Below are positions 44,513-54,131 of a stretch of 64,000 bases of DNA, one piece after another. Position 1 is the stretch's first letter; the number at the start of each line of letters is the position of its first letter. This DNA comes from Methanosarcina sp. (GTDB taxonomy: Archaea; Halobacteriota; Methanosarcinia; Methanosarcinales; Methanosarcinaceae): the NCBI GenBank assembly GCA_003164755.1, contig PLUB01000052.1:26560-90559 (forward strand), read 5' to 3'. A model generated the notes under the pieces. It was given only the letters and a program-made list of their open reading frames with translations. It did no database searches and was not told where the DNA came from. The translations under genes were made by a program, and so were the position numbers.

Positions 44513-44869
44513 GGAATTTTACCTCAGGTTGAAAAATCAAATTAATATTTCCTTAGAATAAAACTAATGTTTCCTGATTATTTACCTTATAGATATCTAA
44601 AGCAAGAATTTAGATTAAAGATGCTTTTATTAGTAGTATTTTCTCGCAAAGATAAAATATTCTTTCTGTCCATTTCTCTTCTTCGGCATAAATTTCGATA
44701 AAATTTTTTTGTGGTGATTATTCAAACATGATTATTTCTGAGAGTTTCTGAAGCAAGAGATTTGGTTTCAATAAAAGTTTAAAGTATAAAATTCCAGAAC
44801 TTTTTTAAAAAAAATGCATGATTTTTCCTTCACATCCAACAGTGATAAGCTTATTTCATGACTGCCAGC
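44513..44869. other. intergenic gap between top6B and the Lrp-like gene
   Basis: AT-rich upstream region of top6B. No frame or shared repeat was seen. Promoter elements for top6B should lie near its right side but none stands out. Confidence 0.35.
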
Positions 44870-45109
44870 TTAAAGTTCTGCCCCGACAATTGTTTGGGTA
44901 GCGGTTACTGTTTCGCTTTCCCTGATCCTGTCCACTACTGAGTTAAGTGTGCTAAGGTCTTTGACATCAATAATTACTACAAAATCATATTCTCCAAAGA
45001 CATGGTAAACGTCTTTAATCCCTTCTATAGTCCTAAATTCCCTATATGCTGCTTTTTCATAGCTTGGCAGCACATTTATCATTGTAAATCCTATTACCAT
45101 GTATATCAT
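44870..45109 (-). CDS. stand-alone Lrp/AsnC ligand-binding (RAM) domain protein
   Basis: 79 residues, or 76 if the fourth codon (MVIGFTMINV) is the start. It matches the C-terminal regulatory domain of Lrp/AsnC proteins: MINVLPSYEKAAYREFRTIE, then YHVFGEYDFVVIIDVKDLS and ETVTATQTIVGAEL. No helix-turn-helix is present. Such proteins form oligomers that bind amino acids and may modulate full-length Lrp proteins. It is divergent from trpC across 120 bases, so a link to tryptophan control is possible but unproven. Confidence 0.85.
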   Translation of the reverse strand: MIYMVIGFTMINVLPSYEKAAYREFRTIEGIKDVYHVFGEYDFVVIIDVKDLSTLNSVVDRIRESETVTATQTIVGAEL

Positions 45110-45171
45110 TTATCTTTAAAGGCAGCATGTTATTTATTTTTATTCGAAAATTCTGTTTGATCCAAAATCTA

Positions 45172-45229
45172 TTTATAAAATGCACTTCTTTATACATCAC
45201 AGTACTTAAATATACCTCAGTGATACTTA
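45172..45229 (+). promoter_or_regulatory. candidate trp promoter region
   Basis: TTTATAAAA (45172-45180) and ACTTAAATATACC (about 45204-45216) are two TATA-like boxes. The first would start transcription about 25-30 bases before trpC, the second at or near its ATG. ATGCACTTCT occurs at the first box and ATGCACACTTCT at the gene start. CAGTACTTAA and CAGTGATACTTAA are imperfect direct repeats between them and could be regulator sites. Confidence 0.4.
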
Positions 45230-46033
45230 ATGCACACTTCTATCCTCAATATCCTCAGCACAACAAAAACACGCCTTCAGGCTTTAGGATCACATAAACG
45301 CTCTGAATCTATTGGAATGCAATTTGAGAAAAGGGATTTTTTCTCTGCGGTTGAAGGTGCAAAGGCAGAAGGGTTAGTGTCAGTAATTGCGGAAATCAAA
45401 CCTGCATCTCCGGGTAAAGTTTTCAGAGATATCTTGCCTGCAACAGCCTCAAGGCTTGCACGGGAGATAGAACAGGCTGGAGCTATTGCAATTTCGGTTT
45501 TAACAGAGCCAGGGGTTTTTCGGGGCTCACTTGCAAATTTGAATGCAGTAAGAGAAAATGTATCCTTGCCTATCCTTAGGAAGGATTTCATTATTGATAG
45601 AAGGCAACTTGATGAAGTAGAGAGCGATCTAGTACTCCTAATTGCAGGTATCCTTAGGAAAGAGCTGATTACCTTTGTCGAGCTTACCTTTGAAAAGGGA
45701 TTTGAACCGCTAGTTGAAGTTCATAACAGAGCCGAGCTTGAGCTTGCACTAAAAACCATCACAAGGATTATTGGAATTAACAACCGAAGCCTTGAGACAC
45801 TTAAAATCGATTTGGTCACTACAGAAGAGCTTGCACCCCTCATACGAGAGTACGACTTTAACCATGGGACCAGACATCTCATTATAAGTGAGAGTGGGAT
45901 GAACAACGCAGAAGATATCAGAAGAGTTATCCAGGCTGGAGCAGATGCCGTATTGATAGGGTCTAAAATTATGGAAAGCGACTCTGTTTTTGTAAAAACT
46001 AGAGAATTAGTTCAGAGTTTTTGCTGGCGTTAA
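45230..46033 (+). CDS. trpC: indole-3-glycerol phosphate synthase
   Basis: 267 residues, a TIM barrel. It closes the indole ring from CdRP. VIAEIKPASPGKV holds the catalytic Lys, LPILRKDFIID the second Lys region, then GINNRSLETLKIDL and ISESGMNNAEDI for phosphate binding. No clear ribosome site; the mRNA may be leaderless. First gene of a seven-gene tryptophan block. Confidence 0.95.
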   Translation: MHTSILNILSTTKTRLQALGSHKRSESIGMQFEKRDFFSAVEGAKAEGLVSVIAEIKPASPGKVFRDILPATASRLAREIEQAGAIAISVLTEPGVFRGSLANLNAVRENVSLPILRKDFIIDRRQLDEVESDLVLLIAGILRKELITFVELTFEKGFEPLVEVHNRAELELALKTITRIIGINNRSLETLKIDLVTTEELAPLIREYDFNHGTRHLIISESGMNNAEDIRRVIQAGADAVLIGSKIMESDSVFVKTRELVQSFCWR

Positions 46034-46237
46034 TAACTGTTTTGTGAATTGTTTGGAGTTTTCATCTTGGTGGAATTAAGGTTGAAAAATTAGTCTCCAC
46101 TTTAAAATTGAATTCTGCTTCACAAATATCACAAAATCAAGTTACAAGAAATTAAGATAACATAAATCTTGATAACAGAAGTCAAGAGATCAGAAATTAA
46201 GCTATATTAATACATTTATAGACAAGGGGTAATTGAA

Positions 46238-47506
46238 TTGGCAGAAACTAAAGTTTCAGAATCTCAAACAAAGGGTTCGTACTCAAATGAACTTGCAGGT
46301 TCGAAAACCGGCAATATAACCCAGGTTAGAGGAAAATATGGGAAATACGGGGGACAGTACGTTCCTGAAGTCCTCATGCCGGCACTAGAAGAACTTGAAA
46401 AGGGATATGAACGGTACAAAAACGACTCAAAATTTATTGCAGAGCTTGAGCATTATCTGCGAGACTTTGCAGGTAGGAAAACACCCCTTTATTTTGCCCG
46501 AAACCTGAGCAAAAAATATGGGTCAAAAATCTATCTCAAGCGCGAAGATTTGGTTCATGGAGGGGCTCATAAGTTAAACAATGCCATTGGACAGGCCTTG
46601 CTTGCAAAATATATGGGTAAGACCAGACTGATCGCAGAAACTGGTGCAGGCCAGCATGGAACTGCAACTGCCATGGTAGGGGCAAACCTTGGATTTGAGA
46701 CTATTGTATACATGGGTGCCAAAGACGTAAAACGCCAGCAGATGAATACATATAGAATGAAACTCATGGGCACTGAGGTAAAAGCCATATCTACAGGCTC
46801 AAAGACTCTCAAGGACGCGATCAATGAGGCGTTCAGGGACTGGGTCACAAATATAGTGAATACTCATTACCTAATAGGCTCGGTTGTGGGGCCTTATCCC
46901 TATCCTATGATAGTAAGGGACTTTCAAAGCGTTATTGGACGCGAGGTTAAGGAGCAAATTATGGGAAAGGAAGGACGTATGCCTGATTCAATTATTGCTT
47001 GTGCTGGTGGTGGAAGCAATGCAATGGGAATTTTCCATCCCTTTGTCGAAGATAAAGAGGTTAAACTCATTGCCGTTGAAGCCGGAGGAAAAGGCTTGAA
47101 ATGTACGGAAAAAGCAGCCTTTCACTCGGCCTGTCTCTGTGCTGGAGAAGAAGGAATCCTACACGGAGCTCTGACAAAGGTGCTGCAAGATAAAAATGGG
47201 CAGATCCTTGAATCGGAATCTGTTTCTGCAGGACTTGACTACTCCGGGGTTGGGCCTGAATTAGCCTACTTGGCTGAAAGCCGTCGGGTTACAGCCCTTT
47301 ATGCTACTGATGATGAAGCAGTTGAGGCTTTTCATGAACTGAGCCGGCTCGAAGGAATCATCCCTGCTCTGGAATCTTCTCACGCCCTTGCTTACCTGAA
47401 AAAGGCGGCGGAAAATGGAGAACTAGGGGATATTGTGGTTGTAAATCTTTCAGGAAGAGGGGACAAAGATCTGGAAACAGTCCTGAGCTTTAAGAGAGGA
47501 ATCTAA
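46238..47506 (+). CDS. trpB: tryptophan synthase beta subunit
   Basis: 422 residues from a TTG start with AAGGGG upstream. It joins indole and serine. PLP Lys is K112 in [31 protein letters not shown] binds the PLP phosphate; the last domain has [11 protein letters not shown]. It has the TrpB1-type length and interface, expected to pair with the trpA product. The first 30 residues are a low-complexity extension. It is separated from trpC by 204 bases. Confidence 0.96.
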   Translation: MAETKVSESQTKGSYSNELAGSKTGNITQVRGKYGKYGGQYVPEVLMPALEELEKGYERYKNDSKFIAELEHYLRDFAGRKTPLYFARNLSKKYGSKIYLKREDLVHGGAHKLNNAIGQALLAKYMGKTRLIAETGAGQHGTATAMVGANLGFETIVYMGAKDVKRQQMNTYRMKLMGTEVKAISTGSKTLKDAINEAFRDWVTNIVNTHYLIGSVVGPYPYPMIVRDFQSVIGREVKEQIMGKEGRMPDSIIACAGGGSNAMGIFHPFVEDKEVKLIAVEAGGKGLKCTEKAAFHSACLCAGEEGILHGALTKVLQDKNGQILESESVSAGLDYSGVGPELAYLAESRRVTALYATDDEAVEAFHELSRLEGIIPALESSHALAYLKKAAENGELGDIVVVNLSGRGDKDLETVLSFKRGI

Positions 47507-47507
47507 A

Positions 47508-48299
47508 ATGAGAAGGCAAAAGATCTCAGAAAAATTCGGAGAGCTCAGGGAAAGAAAGGAAGGAGGTTTGATCTGCTATGTAATGGCAGGAGATCCTTCT
47601 GTGGAGGCAACCGGCGAGATTGTAAAAGCCCTAGAAAATGGAGGTGCAGATATCATAGAAATTGGTTTTCCTTTTTCAGATCCTGTAGCCGACGGCTTAA
47701 CCATCCAGGCAGCAGGCCAGAGAGCGCTTGCAGCAGGCATGAGCATCCAGCGCTATTTTGATCTTATCAAAGATCTTGATGTTCAGGTTCCTCTTGTGTG
47801 CATGACCTATTACAATCCTGTGTTCAGGTATGGGGTAGATAAATTTATAGAAAGAGCCTCAGAAGCTGGAATTAGTGGCTTGATCATACCAGATATTCCG
47901 ATAGAGGAGACTGCTGATCTGAAGAAAAGTTGTGAAAAGAACGGGCTTGACCTAATTTTTTTGATTGCTCCCACTACGACTGATGAAAGAGTTCGAAAGA
48001 TTCTGGAAAGAGGCTCTGGTTTCCTGTACCTTGTCTCAAGGCTTGGAGTCACAGGAACCAGGGAAAATGTTTCGTCTTCTACTAATGAACTGCTTTCTAG
48101 AGTAGAAACAGAAATTCCAAAAGCTGTGGGATTCGGGATATCCACGGGGAGGCAGGCTAATGAAGTTATACAAGCAGGAGCAGATGCTGTCATAGTCGGC
48201 TCGGCTTTTGTCAGGATTATCGAAGAAGGACAAAATGTGAATGAAAAGCTGGAAGCTCTTGCAAGAGATCTCAAATACAGTATACTGAATGCCAGTTAA
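47508..48299 (+). CDS. trpA: tryptophan synthase alpha subunit
   Basis: 263 residues, a TIM barrel that releases indole from indole-glycerol phosphate and channels it to TrpB. Catalytic E51 (DIIEIGFPFSDPVADG) and D62. The loop YLVSRLGVTGTRENVS and the phosphate site GFGISTGRQANE are conserved. The start lies one base after the trpB stop, so translation is coupled. Confidence 0.96.
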   Translation: MRRQKISEKFGELRERKEGGLICYVMAGDPSVEATGEIVKALENGGADIIEIGFPFSDPVADGLTIQAAGQRALAAGMSIQRYFDLIKDLDVQVPLVCMTYYNPVFRYGVDKFIERASEAGISGLIIPDIPIEETADLKKSCEKNGLDLIFLIAPTTTDERVRKILERGSGFLYLVSRLGVTGTRENVSSSTNELLSRVETEIPKAVGFGISTGRQANEVIQAGADAVIVGSAFVRIIEEGQNVNEKLEALARDLKYSILNAS

Positions 48300-48396
48300 A
48301 GATAGAAAGAAGGCAGAAAGACAGAAAAATAAGAAAAATTTATAAAAGCGGATATTTTGGGGAAAAAACTACAAAAGGTGAATAGGGGTTTCTAAG

Positions 48397-49506
48397 GTGG
48401 CAGGAAAAATGCAGAGATACATAACAAAATTGAAAGAAGGAAGTGATCTCAGTTCCGAAGAAGCTGAAGCTGCAATAGGGTTAATTCTAAGTACGGCTAA
48501 TGATGACGAGATTGGGGAATTTCTGCTTGTTCTGAAGGCAAAAGGTGAAAAATCCGAAGAAATCACAGGCTTTGTGAGGGGCATGAAGAAAACAGCTTAT
48601 ACAATCAAGCCCAGAGTAGCTTTCAGGCTTGTGGATACTTGCGGGACTGGGGGGGATGGTCTTAATACTATCAATGTGTCAACAGCAGCAGCAATAGTAA
48701 CAGCGGCTGCAGGCGTTCCTGTAGCTAAACACGGAAACCGAGCCGTCTCATCAATTTCAGGAAGTTCGGATGTGCTTGAAGCCTTAGGGATCAGAGTTGA
48801 CCTGGCTCCGGAACATGTTAGAAGGGCAATAGAAGAAATAGGTATAGGGTTCATGTTTGCTCCAGTCTTCCACCCGGCAATGAAGCGGATTGTTGAAATC
48901 AGAAATAAACTTGGAATCCGTACGGTCTTCAATATACTTGGGCCTTTGACCAATCCTGCAGGCGTTAAAGGGCAGGTAATAGGAGTTTTTGATAAAAGAC
49001 TCTGCGAACCAATAGCATGTGCTCTTGCAGAACTTGGAACTGAGCAGGCAATGGTAGTACATGGAGATGGGATGGATGAGATCTCAAACATAGGTGAGAC
49101 ATTTGTTGCGGAATTAAAAAACGGCATGGTTTCAACTTATACTCTGACCCTTGAGTCTCTGGGTATGCTAAAAGCATGTCCAAGAGATATTATCGGTGGT
49201 TCCCCTCAAGAAAATGCTAAGGACCTTTTGGGCATCTTCAAGGGGCAGAAAGGTCCGAAAAGGGATCTTGTAGTCATTAATGCAGCTGCAGCTCTTTATG
49301 TGAGTGGAATAGTAGGTTCGATCAGGCAAGCAATTCCTATTGCTGAAGATGCTATTGACAGCGGGAAGGTTATGGTCAAGTTCAATCAATTCAGGACTTT
49401 TACATCCGAGTTTTACAGACAAAATTATGGAGGTACTTCCTCGGAGAAAAAAATATCACCTTCCACAATTTCCATCTCGAGCCATACCTTGGGGGAAAGG
49501 ATATGA
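48397..49506 (+). CDS. trpD: anthranilate phosphoribosyltransferase
   Basis: 369 residues from a GTG start; an ATG four codons later is an alternative. It transfers phosphoribose from PRPP to anthranilate. DTCGTGGDGLNTINVSTAAA is the PRPP loop, then KHGNRAVSSISGSSDVLEAL and HPAMKRIVEIRNKLGIRTVF with NILGPLTNPA. The C-terminal 25 residues are Ser-rich and not conserved. The stop overlaps the trpF start by four bases (ATGA). Confidence 0.95.
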   Translation: MAGKMQRYITKLKEGSDLSSEEAEAAIGLILSTANDDEIGEFLLVLKAKGEKSEEITGFVRGMKKTAYTIKPRVAFRLVDTCGTGGDGLNTINVSTAAAIVTAAAGVPVAKHGNRAVSSISGSSDVLEALGIRVDLAPEHVRRAIEEIGIGFMFAPVFHPAMKRIVEIRNKLGIRTVFNILGPLTNPAGVKGQVIGVFDKRLCEPIACALAELGTEQAMVVHGDGMDEISNIGETFVAELKNGMVSTYTLTLESLGMLKACPRDIIGGSPQENAKDLLGIFKGQKGPKRDLVVINAAAALYVSGIVGSIRQAIPIAEDAIDSGKVMVKFNQFRTFTSEFYRQNYGGTSSEKKISPSTISISSHTLGERI

Positions 49507-50219
49507 AAAAGAAACCAAAAACCAGGATAAAAATATGTGGGATCCGTACCTCAGAGGAAATAGAGCTCGCAGCTCGTTATGGAGCTGATGCAGTTGGTTT
49601 TATAACAGAAGTTCCTGTTGAGAGCCCGAGAAATCTTGATTCTGGCACTGCTTATTCCCTCGTCTCTGAAGTTCCAAGATGCCTAGATTCAGTACTTGTT
49701 ATTATGCCAGAAAATTCAGCCAGGGGTTTAGAGCTTATAGAAAAAGTAAGACCTGATATTGTGCAAATTCATTCCAAGCTTCCCCTGTCTGACTTTGAAT
49801 TAATAAAAGAAAAAACAAACATTCCTATCATAAAGACTCTTTTCATAGCTGAGCGTGATGAAACTTCAGTAGAAAAGGTAGAAAATTCTACCCTTGTTTT
49901 TGATCTTCTAGAGCAGGTTAGTCTGCTGGAAGAAACAGCCGTTGTAGATTCCATCCTGCTTGATACAGGTAAGTCAGGAAAACCCGGAGGGACTGGTTGT
50001 GTGCACGACTGGACCCTGAGCAGAAGAATTGTTGATGAAACCAGGCTTCCTATCATCCTTGCAGGCGGGCTCAAGCCTGAAAATGTGCAGGAAGCGATAA
50101 AGGCTGTTTCCCCTTATGCTGTAGACACGGCCTCAGGGGTAGAGGCCTTCGGGAAAAAAGATTATCTGAAAATCAAAAGCTTTATTGAAGAAGTGAGGTG
50201 TGCCAATGCTTTCCTTTGA
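49503..50219 (+). CDS. trpF: phosphoribosylanthranilate isomerase
   Basis: 238 residues, a TIM barrel doing the Amadori rearrangement before TrpC. IKICGIRTSEEIELAARYGA carries the catalytic Cys, LLDTGKSGKPGGTG the catalytic Asp, and PIILAGGLKPENVQEAI with VDTASGVE the phosphate site. It overlaps trpD by ATGA and trpE by 14 bases, so the three are translationally linked. Confidence 0.95.
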   Translation: MKKKPKTRIKICGIRTSEEIELAARYGADAVGFITEVPVESPRNLDSGTAYSLVSEVPRCLDSVLVIMPENSARGLELIEKVRPDIVQIHSKLPLSDFELIKEKTNIPIIKTLFIAERDETSVEKVENSTLVFDLLEQVSLLEETAVVDSILLDTGKSGKPGGTGCVHDWTLSRRIVDETRLPIILAGGLKPENVQEAIKAVSPYAVDTASGVEAFGKKDYLKIKSFIEEVRCANAFL

Positions 50220-51855
50220 TCTTGGAAAAGAAGAATTCGAAAATCTTGTTTCGGGGATAAAGCAACCCTGCCTTATCCAGCTACTTGCAAGAGTTGATAC
50301 AGGCTCTACGATCTGCTCTCCTCTTGATCTTTACCGCACTCTGCGGGCTTCAGGGACTTCAGGATACTCTTATCTGCTGGAATCCGTGGAAAAACAAGCC
50401 GTCAAGGCAAGATACTCGTTTGTTGGAAACGACCCAGATGCAGTGCTTAAAATAAGTGATCAAAAAATTTCCATTGAACTCTTAAATCCGAAAGCCTCCG
50501 CATTTTTTGAAATCATCAGATCGAAAATAGAGGGTAGCTACGGGTCCGAAACCATGAAAACAGAGAATATGGGGAGAGATAATACAGAACTGAATAATCA
50601 TAAATTTACGGCTTCAATTCCTCAAGGAGAAGATTCATTCGATGCTCTTCGCCTAGCTTTTCCTACTGCAAATGGAATGGAACTCCTAAATGCGAAACTT
50701 TTTGAGAGGCATACTTTCTTGGGTGGAGCTATCGGTTATACAGCTTATGATGCAATTTACGAAAGCTGGCTTGGGGTTGAAAAAGGGTTTAAGTCCGAGA
50801 TTCCTGAACTTCAGTACTTATTAGTCTCAAAAACGTTTGTGTTCGATCATCTGACTGATGAGATCTACATAGCAGTAACTCCTCTAGTAAATCCGGATTC
50901 AGATGTCGGAAGTATTTATAATCAAGCTCTTATGGAGGCAGAAAGACTTTGTTTCACACTCAAGGAAGCTGCCCAGTACGGGGAGTCAATCAAAACAATA
51001 GTTCCAGTTGTATCAACAGCTTTAGGGTCATCTGTTCCGGTCTGTGATACTGATAGGAGAAAGTTCGAAATTTCTGTACTCCAGGCAAAAGAGCACATTC
51101 TTGCAGGGGACATCTTCCAGGCAGTTCTTTCCAGGAAATATGAATTTAACCTTGAAAAGTCTCCTTTTGAACTATATATGCAGCTTCGAAAAATAAATCC
51201 GAGCCCTTACATGTACATATTCGAGTTTGGAGACCTGGCAATTGTGGGTGCAAGTCCTGAAACTTTGCTGACTGTACATAAAAGGATCGTAATCACAAAC
51301 CCGATTGCAGGAACGTGTCCACGTGGTAAATCCGAGGCAGAGGATGGAGCCCTAGCTTCTCATATGCTCAATGATGAAAAGGAACGGGCTGAACATGTAA
51401 TGCTTGTTGACCTAGGGAGAAATGATGTACGGATGGTTACTGAAAGTGGCTCAGTGAAGGTTTCAGGATTCATGGAAGTCTTGAAGTATTCCCACGTCCA
51501 GCATATAGAAAGCACCGTTTCAGGAACCTTAAGGCCAGAATGTGATCAGTTCGATGCTTTCAGGGCAGTGTTTCCGGCAGGAACTCTCTCTGGAGCCCCT
51601 AAAATCCGTGCCATGGAGATTATTTCCGAACTTGAAACCTCTCCAAGGGGAATTTACGGTGGTGGAGTTGGATATTACAGTTGGAACGGAGATGCAGATT
51701 TTGCAATTGTGATCCGTACCGTGGTTTTACAGGGCAAAAAAGCTTCAGTGCAGGCAGGGGCAGGAATTGTAGCAGATTCAGATCCAGGATACGAGTTTAT
51801 GGAAACTGAACGCAAGATGGCAGCAATGTTTGCGGCTATTAGCGGAGAACTTTGA
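50206..51855 (+). CDS. trpE: anthranilate synthase component I
   Basis: 549 residues from the ATG at 50206, which has GAGGTG upstream; a GTG two codons earlier is possible. It makes anthranilate from chorismate with ammonia from TrpG. SYLLES at about 55-60 is the Trp feedback site, so end-product inhibition is expected. Catalytic core: GASPETLL, PIAGTCPRGKSEAEDG, DEKERAEHVMLVDLGRNDV, FPAGTLSGAPKIRAMEII. It overlaps the end of trpF. Its partner trpG lies 358 bases downstream. Confidence 0.96.
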   Translation: MLSFDLGKEEFENLVSGIKQPCLIQLLARVDTGSTICSPLDLYRTLRASGTSGYSYLLESVEKQAVKARYSFVGNDPDAVLKISDQKISIELLNPKASAFFEIIRSKIEGSYGSETMKTENMGRDNTELNNHKFTASIPQGEDSFDALRLAFPTANGMELLNAKLFERHTFLGGAIGYTAYDAIYESWLGVEKGFKSEIPELQYLLVSKTFVFDHLTDEIYIAVTPLVNPDSDVGSIYNQALMEAERLCFTLKEAAQYGESIKTIVPVVSTALGSSVPVCDTDRRKFEISVLQAKEHILAGDIFQAVLSRKYEFNLEKSPFELYMQLRKINPSPYMYIFEFGDLAIVGASPETLLTVHKRIVITNPIAGTCPRGKSEAEDGALASHMLNDEKERAEHVMLVDLGRNDVRMVTESGSVKVSGFMEVLKYSHVQHIESTVSGTLRPECDQFDAFRAVFPAGTLSGAPKIRAMEIISELETSPRGIYGGGVGYYSWNGDADFAIVIRTVVLQGKKASVQAGAGIVADSDPGYEFMETERKMAAMFAAISGEL

Positions 51856-52213
51856 GATATTATAGTCAGTAAACCTGGGATGATATGCATTAATAAATTT
51901 TTAGATAGGGGCATTTTCGAGACGATAAGTTCAGATAACAGAATTCTAAAAAAAGAAAAGACAAAAAAAGCAAGAGGGAATTATTCGTAACCCAAGTTAG
52001 ATAAATTCTGCCAAATGATACAGTATTTTATTCCAAAAAATGTATTGTATCGACAGAATGTATCAGTAAAAAATGTTGAAGTCAAAGAACATAAGATTTA
52101 ACTTTGAATTGTGTAGGGTAAAACAGAGGCATAAAGCCCATTCATGCATAATTAAGTTTATGATTCTACTAAATTTGGGTTTGTCAATAAATAAGATTAG
52201 GAGGTATTTTAAG
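51856..52213. repeat. trpE-trpG spacer with a dispersed repeat
   Basis: A 358-base gap in a block where these genes are usually adjacent. The part at about 52099-52168 (AACTTTGAATT, AAACAGAGGCATAAAG, TTCATGCATA, TTATGATTCT) is similar to 59737-59805. The frame of trpG stays open through much of it, but that extension is not conserved. An A-rich stretch (TAAAAAAAGAAAAG) lies near 51950. Confidence 0.5.
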
Positions 52214-52816
52214 GTGAAGGTTGTTTTCATAAATAACAAGGACTCCTTTGTATGGAATCTCGTCGACTACATTTCTTACTTTGAAAAAGATACACTGGTC
52301 CTCCCGAATACTGTTTCCTTAGACGAACTAAGGGAGATAAAACCTGATGCTTTGGTCATTTCTCCAGGACCCGGAAGTCCTTCTGACCCAAAGGATATAG
52401 GTAATTGTTTGGAAATAATCAGAGAAATGGGTCGAGAGATTCCTCTTCTTGGAGTCTGCCTAGGGCACCAGGCAATTAACGTGGCTTTCGGTGGGTTAGT
52501 AAGGAGGAGCAAAGTCGGGCCGGTGCATGGTAAAAGTTCCCAAATCCTTCACACTGAATCTGCATTGTTTACAGCACTCGAAGACCAATTCGAGGCAGGG
52601 CGCTATCACTCCCTTGAGATTGGTGAACCCGCACCTGGAATTAAGGTTACTGCGCGGGCTGAGGATGGGAGTATCATGGCAGTCGAGCATGTGCAGTATC
52701 CTATCTATGGCTTGCAGTTCCATCCCGAATCCGTACTTACTCCAGAGGGATTGAAAATAATTGAAAATTTCCTGACGATCTCCAGGAATTACAAAAAAAA
52801 GCAAATTGCTGTTTAA
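52214..52816 (+). CDS. trpG: anthranilate synthase component II (glutamine amidotransferase)
   Basis: 200 residues from the GTG at 52214, chosen because AGGAGGT lies eight bases upstream and the protein then starts MKVVFINNKDSF as in the family. Class I amidotransferase triad C82 (GVCLGHQ), H170 and E172 (LQFHPES). It supplies ammonia to TrpE. A longer frame back to 52073 has no family support. It closes the tryptophan block. Confidence 0.94.
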   Translation: MKVVFINNKDSFVWNLVDYISYFEKDTLVLPNTVSLDELREIKPDALVISPGPGSPSDPKDIGNCLEIIREMGREIPLLGVCLGHQAINVAFGGLVRRSKVGPVHGKSSQILHTESALFTALEDQFEAGRYHSLEIGEPAPGIKVTARAEDGSIMAVEHVQYPIYGLQFHPESVLTPEGLKIIENFLTISRNYKKKQIAV

Positions 52817-52823
52817 CCCTAAG

Positions 52824-52959
52824 TTCTGCAGATGTACACAAAAGTGCCATTTATTTTTTCAATATGACAGTACCTTAAAAACTAATCTAACTTTCAATGA
52901 GAGATCATGGGCAAATATATACATAAATTTTATATATGTACGCATCTGCAAAATGTCGT
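52824..52959. repeat. dispersed repeat family A, copy 4 (best preserved)
   Basis: The ends TGCAGATG (52827-52834) and CATCTGCA (52943-52950) are an exact 8-base inverted repeat, each flanked by TACA-like bases. The interior has AATATGACAGTACCTTAAAA, CTTTCAATGAGAGATCATGG and GCAAATATATACATAAATTT, matching the copies at 14741 and 21636. It lies seven bases after the trpG stop. Confidence 0.7.
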
Positions 52960-53402
52960 ATCCAAAACCTCCGTCAATAATAATTTAATAGCTTGCAAGA
53001 AGCCTCTTTTCAAATTTAGTACATGATAACTTAATGGGATATGTGAGTTTTTCGTACATTTTAAATTTTCTTTTATAAACTTTACTAAGTAAATTCTGAA
53101 AATGTTTCTTCTTTCTGTGAACTCTCGTTTCTCGGAAGATCTAATATTCACTTATGTTATCGTAATCTACACTAACCTCTGACTTTTCTTCAAATATTTG
53201 AATTTATGAGATCTTTCCTGCAAATCTATACGTAATAGTAATACTATTCCCAGGAAACGAAACATATAAGTGTTTGAGGATTTTTCTGAGATCCTGTGTA
53301 TATACTCTAAAGTACTCAAATGAATTCTAGTGATATCTGATTAGAGTGGAAGTATCTATTCTCAGTGTAAATTCAACCTACTCCAGCCTGGAATAATTAT
53401 AA
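52960..53402. other. non-coding gap
   Basis: AT-rich sequence without an assignable frame. A 73-codon minus-strand frame (52930-53151) overlaps repeat A and resembles nothing. Confidence 0.35.
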
Positions 53403-53830
53403 ATCATGTCAAGCAATGAATTTTCTTTATCTTTTTGTCCATTTCAACTCTGCCATTTCTATCCAGTCAATCTGAACCTGAATTTCGTGTCTTTGTTTCA
53501 TCGTGAAGTACAGTAGAGACTCTCTTTTTTGGTCTAACCTATCTATGAAGTCTTTGGATATAGTTTTTCCTCTCCAAAACCATTTTATTTGGTTTTTCGA
53601 TAGAATCGAAAAGAATTATATATACAACTATTAAATTTCTTAGAAAGGTAAGGTTTAAAAGGATCAAATTGGTTTTTTCTTCCGGAACTTTTCTTGGTTT
53701 TTGGTAAGGTTTTCAGCTGGAGATATTTCCATGCAGTTTTTCTGTCAAAACCGGTTTATTTGGAGATTTCAATGATGCTCAAGTTTTGTGAACTTAAATA
53801 GTGTATCAAAAAGACTTCCTTTTTTTCAGT
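53403..53830 (-). pseudogene. IS21-type transposase (IstA) relic
   Basis: Read on the minus strand in shifting frames: LKSPNKPVLTEKLHGNISS, then KPYQKPRKVPEEKTNLILLN, then VRPKKRVSTVLHDETKTRNS, then a break where the DWIE catalytic segment would be (LDRNGRVEMDKKIKKIHCLT). The order DNA-binding helix, KPRKRxxKKTKLDPFKPYL, RQVRPKK, QxQVDWIEMGxVEMDGKxRKIHCF is that of IS21-family IstA. Several stops break it. No IstB gene nearby. Confidence 0.75.
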
Positions 53831-54131
53831 ATTATTCCAAATTCTCGAATTTTTCCAAGGATTGGAACGGGGAAATTTTAATCCACCGAGAATGCTGAGA
53901 GAATCTTTGATAAACTTCTATTCATTTGAGCAATGGGAAGTTTAAATCTCTTAATAATAATTTCTACTCATAAAAATTTATACTGATTTTGGTCTTAAAG
54001 AAGAATGCAAACATCTTCAGTTAATTTGAGACAAATTTGCTGAAATTAATTTACTCAATTGATTGGAAATCTTTTCGTATCATTTTTAAGTTCATATATT
54101 TTAACAAAATAATTTTATAAGGCATACCTTA

